Assembly: GCA_002428225.1 (NCBI GenBank)
Contig: DIUD01000075.1
Span: forward strand, 10,924-49,373
Length of the DNA: 38,450 bases
Reading direction: 5' to 3'
Source of the DNA: Roseovarius sp. UBA6167
GTDB lineage: Bacteria > Pseudomonadota > Alphaproteobacteria > Rhodobacterales > Rhodobacteraceae
Shown: piece by piece, positions 32,470-38,450 of the stretch
Layout of the letters: each line of letters begins with the position of its first letter
Numbering within the stretch: the stretch's first letter is position 1
Notes under the pieces: model-generated
Seen by the model: only the letters and a program-made list of their open reading frames with translations
What the model was told of the DNA's origin: nothing
Databases searched by the model: none
Position numbers and translations under genes: made by a program

Positions 32470-33571
32470 GCGCGTCCTCCAGCACCTCGCGCACCGCGTC
32501 AATCGGCACATCGGAGGTCACGAACGCCTCTCCTATTGCGCGCACCAACACGAATCTCGGCTTTCCATCCACCACCTTCTTGTCCTGCCCCATGAGATTT
32601 ATGAGCTGATCGGCGCCAGGCAGTTCCCCTTCAATATCAGACAGATCAACCTTCATCTTCATGTCTCGGAGATGCGCCCGCACGCGACTTGGCGCCTCTT
32701 GCGAGCATAGCCCCAGACGCGCCGAAAGCGAAAAAGCCAGCGCACAGCCGATCGCCACCCCCTCACCATGCAAGAGCCGCGCCCCGTCATAACGTGTCGC
32801 CGCCTCCAGCGCATGACAAAATGTATGACCCAGATTGAGAAGCGCGCGCTCGCCCTGCTCGGTCTCGTCCCTGACGACGATTTCCGCCTTCATCTCGACC
32901 GATCGTTTCACAAGGTGAATGCGCGCGGCCACATCGCCCGCCGCCGCGCTTGAGCCATGGCTTTCAAGCCATTGAAAAAACTCGCTATCCCCGAGCAGAC
33001 CGTATTTCACCACCTCGCCATGTCCGGCCAGATAATCCCGCCTGTCCAGCGTCGCCAACACCGCGGTATCGGCCAGGACGAGCGAGGGCTGATGGAACGC
33101 CCCGATCAGGTTCTTGCCCTGCGGCGCGTTGATCCCGGTCTTGCCTCCCACCGAACTGTCCACCTGCGCCAGCAGGCTTGTCGGCACCTGCACGAACCGC
33201 ACCCCCCGCCGCAGAATCGCGGCGGCAAAGCCCACCAGATCGCCGATCACCCCGCCACCAAGCGCCACGACCATGTCGCCACGCTCTATCCTTTCCTCCA
33301 GAAGCCACGCCACGACCCGTTGCAGATACGGCCATGATTTCGTCGCCTCGCCGGCAGGGAGCGTCAGGCTTGAACAGGAAATCCCGTTCTTTTGCAATCC
33401 ATTGCAGAGCGAAGTCAAATGAAGCGCAGCCACCGTCTCGTCGCTCACCACCGCAACGCGGGGCCGGCGCAGCAACGGCGCGATGCGCGCCCCCGCCTCT
33501 GACAGAAGGCCCGGTCCGATCACCACGTCATAAGCCCGCTCGCCCAGCGCCACATGCACTTTTTCGATCAT
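32438..33571 (-). CDS. aroB: 3-dehydroquinate synthase
   Basis: A 377-residue shikimate-pathway enzyme (second step) using NAD and a divalent metal. The NAD/GGG motif is [15 protein letters not shown], then [20 protein letters not shown]. Metal ligands are in [22 protein letters not shown] and [10 protein letters not shown]. Start ATG 33571 overlaps the aroK stop (ATGA). The C-terminal 11 codons overlap the ppk2 end on the other strand, so the native tail is somewhat long, which is unusual but in frame. Confidence 0.96.
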   Translation of the reverse strand: MIEKVHVALGERAYDVVIGPGLLSEAGARIAPLLRRPRVAVVSDETVAALHLTSLCNGLQKNGISCSSLTLPAGEATKSWPYLQRVVAWLLEERIERGDMVVALGGGVIGDLVGFAAAILRRGVRFVQVPTSLLAQVDSSVGGKTGINAPQGKNLIGAFHQPSLVLADTAVLATLDRRDYLAGHGEVVKYGLLGDSEFFQWLESHGSSAAAGDVAARIHLVKRSVEMKAEIVVRDETEQGERALLNLGHTFCHALEAATRYDGARLLHGEGVAIGCALAFSLSARLGLCSQEAPSRVRAHLRDMKMKVDLSDIEGELPGADQLINLMGQDKKVVDGKPRFVLVRAIGEAFVTSDVPIDAVREVLEDALRGSRFPARP

Positions 33572-34155
33572 GTCACCTTCTCCAGAACATCGGGCCGCGT
33601 CGCCAGCGCCTCGACCACCCGCGCAGACATCCCCTCGATTGTATAGTCCGGCCGGGCCTGCACACGCAGGTCGGCTTGCGCATAGACTGGCCGGCGCGCC
33701 TCATAAATCTCGCGCAACGTCTCCTTCGGTTGAGGCGTGCGCAACAACGGCCTGGTATTCTTGCCTTTTACGCGCGACCACAACAGATCCAGATCGGCGT
33801 CCAGCCAGACCGATATGCCCTTTTCCGTGATCAGGCGCCGGTTGCGTTCGGCCAGGAACGCACCGCCCCCGGTGGACAGGATGCCGCGATGCGCCTCGAG
33901 CAGACGCTCGAGAACCTCAGTCTCGCGACGGCGAAAGAAATCCTCTCCATCCCTCTGAAAAATCTCGGCAATCGTCATGTTTGCCGCCTTTTCGATCTCG
34001 GCATCCGAATCGATGAAGGGCACACCAAGCCGCGCCGACAGTGCCTTGCCCACGGCGGTCTTGCCCGCACCCATCATGCCGACAAGAACCACCGATTTCT
34101 TCAGTTTCCAGCCCTTGCAAGCCGCCACCCTCGGCGCCCCCCTGCCTGTTTGCAA
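33568..34155 (-). CDS. aroK: Shikimate kinase
   Basis: A shikimate-pathway kinase. The P-loop is VLVGMMGAGKTAVGK; the shikimate site includes DSDAEIE and TGGGAFL, and the lid carries TRPLL. No ATG lies close upstream of the fold. The best start is TTG 34155, preceded by GAGG eight bases upstream, giving 195 residues; GTG 34128 would give 186. A much longer frame (to 34266) crosses the divergent promoter region and is rejected. Coupled to aroB by an ATGA overlap. Confidence 0.93.
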   Translation of the reverse strand: MQTGRGAPRVAACKGWKLKKSVVLVGMMGAGKTAVGKALSARLGVPFIDSDAEIEKAANMTIAEIFQRDGEDFFRRRETEVLERLLEAHRGILSTGGGAFLAERNRRLITEKGISVWLDADLDLLWSRVKGKNTRPLLRTPQPKETLREIYEARRPVYAQADLRVQARPDYTIEGMSARVVEALATRPDVLEKVT

Positions 34156-34264
34156 AGTTTTTTCCTCAATGGCGTGATATTGCCGGAAATGCCAGTTATA
34201 TGTGGTGCAAAAGCGGTGGCAGATACCACGCGCGGACATACTGGGCAAACAGGCAGGATACCTC
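34156..34264. promoter_or_regulatory. Divergent promoter region aroK / xerD unit
   Basis: The 109 bases between divergent starts must drive aroK-aroB leftwards and the small membrane protein, exported protein and xerD rightwards. It is AT-richer than its flanks around 34157-34205. No promoter hexamers could be fixed firmly. Confidence 0.4.
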
Positions 34265-34414
34265 ATGCTTCGGCTTATCAGATGGCTGATTTATATCGCG
34301 GTTCTGGGCGTGATCGCACTTGCGGCCTATGCCTATGTCGGCCCGTTTTTCGGGGCGGATTTCGCCCCGCCCCAGACCGAGATCCGTAAAGATGTCACGC
34401 TTGAAGCGAAGTAG
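34265..34414 (+). CDS. Small single-pass membrane protein
   Basis: A 49-residue protein from ATG 34265, with AGG eight bases upstream (CAGGATACCTCATG). One hydrophobic helix (LIRWLIYIAVLGVIALAAYA YVG region, about residues 4-26) follows a basic start (MLRLIRW), so the C-terminal 23 polar residues (ADFAPPQTEIRKDVTLEAK end) probably face the periplasm. The 3' end overlaps the next start codon by 23 bases. No known family name; such a short gene before the helical exported protein and xerD seems conserved in relatives as I recall. Confidence 0.7.
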   Translation: MLRLIRWLIYIAVLGVIALAAYAYVGPFFGADFAPPQTEIRKDVTLEAK

Positions 34415-35918
34415 CGCCACGCTGGCTGCGATCGTCTGGGGCGGTGTGGCGATGGCGCAGGCCCCGCTATCGGCGATCGACTGGCTGAGCGAGACCCCAA
34501 GCGTCACCGTCGCCCCGGACCTGCCGCCGGTAAGCGAAGGGGCGAATGTGCCCGAAATATCCGTCACCGCGCTCGACGCGCCGCGCGTTGATGCCGTGGG
34601 CCTTTTGCCCGAGCCGGTCACCGGCCTTCCCGCGATCCTGTGGAGACACAGCACGACCGCCGCGCTCACCGGCTATCTAGAGGGCCTGCCCGAGCGCCCT
34701 CTTCCGGCGCTGCAGGCGCTCTATTACGCGCTTTTGCTGGCCGAGGCCGAGCCGCCCCCCGACACCGGGCCGGATGCGCGCCTTCTCAATGCGCGACTGG
34801 CGGCGCTGCGCCGCTTTGGCGCGGTGGAGCCGGCGCTCGCGCTGGTCGAGCGTGCGGGCGGGGCCACGCCGGCGCTGTTTGACGCCTGGTTCGACCTGGC
34901 GCTGCTTGACGGCGACGAGGCCGCCGCCTGCGCGGCGCTTGCCAAGACCCCCCGCCTGAGCCGTGACCTGCGCGCGCGCATCTATTGCCTTGCGCGCGCG
35001 GGCGACTGGGAGACCGCCGCGCTGATCCTGCACGGGGCCGAGACGACCGGCGCGCTGGACGAGGCCGATGCAATCCTGCTCGCGCTCTTTCTCGAGCCCG
35101 AACTGATCGACGAGATCGACCCGCCCGCTCAACCCGACCCGGTGACACCGCTGCGCTTTCGCCTTCATGAGGCGATCGGCGCGCCGCTTGGCACACGCGA
35201 TCTGCCGCGCGCCTTCGCCATGGCCGACCTGCGCGGCACGGCCGGCTGGAAGGCCGAGATCGAGGCCGCCGAGCGCCTGGCCGAGACCGGGGCCGTCGCC
35301 GGTGCGCGGCTGCTGGGGCTTTATACCGCGCGCAAGCGCGCCGCCTCGGGCGGCGTGTGGGAGCGGGTAGCTGCCATCCAGGCGCTCGATGCGGCGCTCG
35401 GTGCCAGCGATGCCGAAGCACTGGCCAGCGCGCTGCCCAAGGCATGGGCTGCCGTGCGCGAAGTGCGCCTGGAGGTGGTGTTGGCCGATCTTTTCGCCGA
35501 ACGCCTGCTCGCCGCGCCTATTGCCACGGCGACGCGCCCGCTTGCTTCCGAGATTGTGGCACTGTCGGCGCTTTATGAACGGGCCACCGACATCCTGCCC
35601 CCTTCGACGCCACGTCAGCGGCTGCTCGCAGCGGTGGCGAGCGGCACGCCGCAAGCGGACGACGCCGAAACCCCGCTGGAGACCGCCATCGTCGATGCGT
35701 TCGCCAGCGTCGAGCCTGCCCCCGAGCATCGCACGCTGTTCGACAGCAGCCGGCTGGGCGAGGCGATCCTCGCCGCCGCCACGCAGCTTGACGCCGCCGC
35801 CCTGCGCGCCGCGCCCTCGGCCACGCGCACGGCACTCTCGACGCTGCGTGCCGTGGGGCTGGAGGATACCGCCCGCCGCGCCGCGCTCCAGATGCTGCTG
35901 CTCGGCCCGGCCCGATGA
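34392..35918 (+). CDS. Exported alpha-helical repeat protein of unknown function
   Basis: A 508-residue protein from ATG 34392 (MSRLKRSSATLAAIVWGGVA), with a signal peptide ending near AMAQA. The mature part is almost wholly Ala/Leu/Glu-rich amphipathic helices in short pairs (for example LNARLAALRRFGAVEPALAL), as in TPR-like or SEL1-like scaffolds, without a firm repeat consensus. Database entries in this group often carry the misleading label antifreeze glycopeptide polyprotein because of the Ala-rich composition. Probably periplasmic. It overlaps the small gene before it and xerD after it (ATGA), so all three are coupled. Confidence 0.75.
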   Translation: MSRLKRSSATLAAIVWGGVAMAQAPLSAIDWLSETPSVTVAPDLPPVSEGANVPEISVTALDAPRVDAVGLLPEPVTGLPAILWRHSTTAALTGYLEGLPERPLPALQALYYALLLAEAEPPPDTGPDARLLNARLAALRRFGAVEPALALVERAGGATPALFDAWFDLALLDGDEAAACAALAKTPRLSRDLRARIYCLARAGDWETAALILHGAETTGALDEADAILLALFLEPELIDEIDPPAQPDPVTPLRFRLHEAIGAPLGTRDLPRAFAMADLRGTAGWKAEIEAAERLAETGAVAGARLLGLYTARKRAASGGVWERVAAIQALDAALGASDAEALASALPKAWAAVREVRLEVVLADLFAERLLAAPIATATRPLASEIVALSALYERATDILPPSTPRQRLLAAVASGTPQADDAETPLETAIVDAFASVEPAPEHRTLFDSSRLGEAILAAATQLDAAALRAAPSATRTALSTLRAVGLEDTARRAALQMLLLGPAR

Positions 35919-36847
35919 GCGACAACACCCGCATCGCCACGTTCCTCGAGGCACAGGCGGCCGGGCCCGGGGCCGCGCGCAACACGCTGCTGGCCTATGG
36001 CCGCGACCTCAAGGATTACGCGGACTGGCTGGCACGGCGCAAGGGCACGCTGCTGGGTGCCTCGCAAGCGGATGTGGAATCCTACCTGATCGCCTGCGCC
36101 GCCGAGGGGCTGGCCAGATCGACGCGGGCACGGCGGCTGTCGTCGATCCGGCAATTCTACCGTTTCGCGGTCGAGGAAAGGTGGCGGGCCGACAACCCCG
36201 CGATCCGCCTCAGGGGGCCGGGGCGCGTGCGCCACCTGCCCGGCACGCTGAGCGTGGCCGAGGTCGAGCGGCTTCTGGCCGCCGCGCCGACAGTCGGGCG
36301 CGGCCTGCTCGGGCGCGCGCGCAACACGGCGCTGGTGGCGCTGCTTTATGCGACCGGGATGCGGGTGAGCGAACTGGTGGAACTGCCGGTCGCGGCGGCG
36401 CGCGGCCACCCCGAGATGCTGCTCGTGCGCGGCAAGGGCGGCAAGGAGCGGCTGGTGCCGCTCTCGCCGCCCGCCCGCGCCGCGCTCGATGACTGGCTGC
36501 GCGCGCGCGATGCCGACAAGGCGCGCGCGGCCTCGCCCCATCTTTTCCCTTCGGGCGGCAAGACGGGGCACCTCACCCGCCACCGCTTTTACGGGCTGAT
36601 CAAGGAAATCGCCGTGGCCGCGGGTGTCGATCCCGCGCAGGTCACGCCGCACCGGCTGCGCCATGCCTTCGCCACGCATCTGCTGGCGAACGGGGCCGAC
36701 CTGCGGGTGATCCAGACGCTTCTGGGCCATGCCGATATCGCCACGACCGAAATCTATACCCATGTGCTCGATGCCCGCCTGCGCGCCCTGGTGGAGGAGC
36801 ATCACCCCCTCGCGCGGCCGGCACCGGGCGGCGCGCGCGAGGGTTGA
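35915..36847 (+). CDS. xerD: Site-specific tyrosine recombinase XerD
   Basis: A 310-residue tyrosine recombinase that with XerC resolves chromosome dimers at dif at the division septum. The SAM-like N-terminal domain covers about 5-92. Catalytic residues are R150 (ATGMRVSEL), K174 (VRGKGGKERLVP), H246 and R249 (TPHRLRHAFATH), H272 (LLGHADIATT) and the nucleophile Y281 (EIYTHV). All are intact, unlike the integrase fragment at 12617. XerD rather than XerC is inferred from overall likeness. The start overlaps the upstream stop (ATGA). Confidence 0.92.
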   Translation: MSDNTRIATFLEAQAAGPGAARNTLLAYGRDLKDYADWLARRKGTLLGASQADVESYLIACAAEGLARSTRARRLSSIRQFYRFAVEERWRADNPAIRLRGPGRVRHLPGTLSVAEVERLLAAAPTVGRGLLGRARNTALVALLYATGMRVSELVELPVAAARGHPEMLLVRGKGGKERLVPLSPPARAALDDWLRARDADKARAASPHLFPSGGKTGHLTRHRFYGLIKEIAVAAGVDPAQVTPHRLRHAFATHLLANGADLRVIQTLLGHADIATTEIYTHVLDARLRALVEEHHPLARPAPGGAREG

Positions 36848-36878
36848 CGCGGCGGCGCGCGCCACGGCCTTCCTGCGG

Positions 36879-38450
36879 TTACGCCTTCATGCCCTGCAAC
36901 GGCATTACCTCGAGCACACCCTCACGGCGCGCGCGGATCGCCTGCGCCGCCGCGTGGGAGCCTGCGAGCGTGGTGAAATAGGGGATCCGGTCATACAGCG
37001 CGACCGAGCGGATCTCGCGGCTGTCCTCGATCGCCTGCACGCCTTCGGTGGTGTTCATCACCAGCGCGATATCGCCGTCCTTGAGCATGTCAACGATATT
37101 GGGGCGGCCCTCATAGACCTTGTTGACCACCTCGCAGGCAATCCCCGCCTCCTTGAGGAACCCCGCCGTGCCGCGCGTGGCGACAAGGGAAAACCCCAGC
37201 CCGGTAAGGATTTCCGCCGTGTCGATCAGTTGGCCGGTCTTGTCGCTGTCGCGCACCGAGACAAAGACCTTGCCGCTCTCGGGCAGGCTTACGCCCGCGC
37301 CCATCTGCGCCTTGAGAAAGGCGCGCGGAAAGGACACGTCCCAGCCCATCACCTCGCCGGTAGAGCGCATTTCCGGCCCGAGGATGGTATCGACGCCGGG
37401 AAAGCGCGCAAACGGCAGCACCGCCTCCTTGACCGAGAACCACGGCATGTCCGGATCCGCCAGCGTCATCTGGTCGGCCATCGGCAAGGTGCCGGGCCGC
37501 GTGTCGCGCGGATAGGGCCCGCGATGCGCAAAGGCGTCGAGGCGCTCGCCCGCCATGAGCCGCGCGGCGATCGAGGCGATGGCGCTGTCGGTTGCCTTGG
37601 CGACGAAGGGCACCGTGCGGCTGGCGCGCGGATTGACCTCGATCAGGTAGATGTCCTCGCCCTTGACGGCGAATTGCACGTTCATCAGCCCCACGACACC
37701 CAGCGCGCGCGCCAGCGCCTCGGTCTGCTTCTTGATCTCTTCGATGGTGGCCGGGGCCAGCGAATAGGGCGGCAGCGAACAGGCGCTGTCGCCCGAATGA
37801 ACGCCCGCCTCCTCGATATGCTGCATGATGCCCGCGACATGCACGGCCTGCCCGTCGCAAAGCGCGTCCACATCACATTCGATGGCCCCCGAAAGGTAGC
37901 TATCGAGCAGCACCGGGCTGTCGCCCGAGACCACCACCGCCTCGGCGATGTAACGTTCCAGATGGGCCATGTCGCGCACGATCTCCATCGCGCGCCCGCC
38001 AAGGACGTAGGACGGGCGGATGACCAGCGGAAAGCCGATCTCCTCGGCGATGGCCAGCGCCTGCGCACCCGTCGAGGCGATGCCGTTGCGCGGCTGTTTC
38101 AGTCCCAGCCGCGTGACCAGCGCCTGGAACCGCTCGCGGTCCTCGGCCAGATCAATCGCGTCGGGCGTGGTGCCGAGAATGGGAATACCCTCGGCCTCGA
38201 GCGCGCGGGCCAGTTTCAGAGGCGTCTGCCCGCCGAACTGCACGATCACGCCATGCAGCGTGCCGTTCTCCTGCTCCTTGGTCAGAATTTCCATGACATG
38301 CTCGAAGGTCAGCGGCTCGAAATACAGCCGGTCCGAGGTGTCGTAATCGGTGCTGACCGTCTCGGGGTTGCAGTTGATCATGATCGTCTCATAGCCCACA
38401 TCGCTGAGCGCGTAACAGGCATGACAGCAGCAATAGTCGAACTCGATCCC
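36879..38450 (-). CDS. carB: Carbamoyl-phosphate synthase large chain (C-terminal part, runs off the window)
   Basis: The last 523 residues of CarB, about half of the usual length of around 1,100; the frame is open to the window edge (first visible residues [17 protein letters not shown]). Visible parts are the second ATP-grasp domain ([51 protein letters not shown]) and the C-terminal MGS-like allosteric domain from about [12 protein letters not shown]. It makes carbamoyl phosphate for arginine and pyrimidines. Convergent with xerD, 31 bases apart, without a clear terminator. Confidence 0.96.
   Translation of the reverse strand, partial: GIEFDYCCCHACYALSDVGYETIMINCNPETVSTDYDTSDRLYFEPLTFEHVMEILTKEQENGTLHGVIVQFGGQTPLKLARALEAEGIPILGTTPDAIDLAEDRERFQALVTRLGLKQPRNGIASTGAQALAIAEEIGFPLVIRPSYVLGGRAMEIVRDMAHLERYIAEAVVVSGDSPVLLDSYLSGAIECDVDALCDGQAVHVAGIMQHIEEAGVHSGDSACSLPPYSLAPATIEEIKKQTEALARALGVVGLMNVQFAVKGEDIYLIEVNPRASRTVPFVAKATDSAIASIAARLMAGERLDAFAHRGPYPRDTRPGTLPMADQMTLADPDMPWFSVKEAVLPFARFPGVDTILGPEMRSTGEVMGWDVSFPRAFLKAQMGAGVSLPESGKVFVSVRDSDKTGQLIDTAEILTGLGFSLVATRGTAGFLKEAGIACEVVNKVYEGRPNIVDMLKDGDIALVMNTTEGVQAIEDSREIRSVALYDRIPYFTTLAGSHAAAQAIRARREGVLEVMPLQGMKA

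Noticed and set aside
34156..34266. Longer aroK start at 34266
   Set aside because: It would run through the divergent promoter region and across the start of the membrane-protein gene; the added residues do not resemble shikimate kinases.
1..38450. CRISPR array, rRNA operon, intact prophage
   Set aside because: No series of regularly spaced repeats of CRISPR size, no rRNA sequence and no phage structural genes were seen; the only phage-like item is the integrase fragment at 12617-12788.

Overview
The window is a high-GC alphaproteobacterial chromosome segment, most like the Roseobacter group of Rhodobacterales. The reasons are the gene blocks prfA-prmC-DUF4167, hslO-CoA pyrophosphatase-CCA transferase-RNA methyltransferase and comF-grxC-nitrilase-MarR, a type-2 CtaA, a TRAP transporter set, and very Ala/Arg/Gly-rich proteins. 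This placement rests on remembered family and neighbourhood patterns, not on a search.

Layout. 1-276: 5' end of a tRNA (probably Thr) and a spacer. 277-2550 (minus): comF, grxC, a nitrilase-like hydrolase and a MarR regulator, tightly packed. 2587-4514 (plus): an NDUFAF5-like methyltransferase with a degenerate cofactor motif, then hemH and a terminator. 4586-6725: a small secreted/membrane protein and an envelope group of two YkuD-type L,D-transpeptidases around a CAP-domain lipoprotein. 6809-10758 (minus): hslO, CoA pyrophosphatase, CCA transferase and RNA methyltransferase, each overlapping the next. 10834-11361: a NUDIX gene whose 3' end appears replaced. 11362-13055: a scar of decayed mobile DNA (IS66 end, tyrosine integrase fragment, IS630 fragment) carrying a yedK gene with a chimeric tail. 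13056-19294 (minus): M32 carboxypeptidase, ctaA, trmJ, DUF4167, prmC and prfA.

19320-25183 (minus): a less GC-rich accessory cluster holding a TRAP transporter with two paralogous receptors and a class III CoA-transferase. It lies between prfA and an IS256 remnant upstream of guaA. It probably imports an organic acid and activates it as a CoA thioester; the substrate cannot be read from sequence. prfA follows the last gene of the cluster by 25 bases and seems to have lost its usual start codon.

25621-31538 (plus): guaA, an ABM-domain protein and an EamA transporter; a FadL-like outer-membrane protein; a P-loop protein and metA (acetyl type by one residue). 31600-32469: PPK2. 32438-34155 (minus): aroK-aroB. 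34265-36847 (plus): a small membrane protein, an exported helical protein and xerD. 36879 to the end (minus): the C-terminal half of carB.

The most unusual features are the TRAP/CoA-transferase islet and its junction with prfA, a two-copy intergenic repeat with compensating hairpin changes (15703-15808 and 23790-23887), the layered mobile-element scar, and the methyltransferase homologue without a glycine-rich SAM motif.
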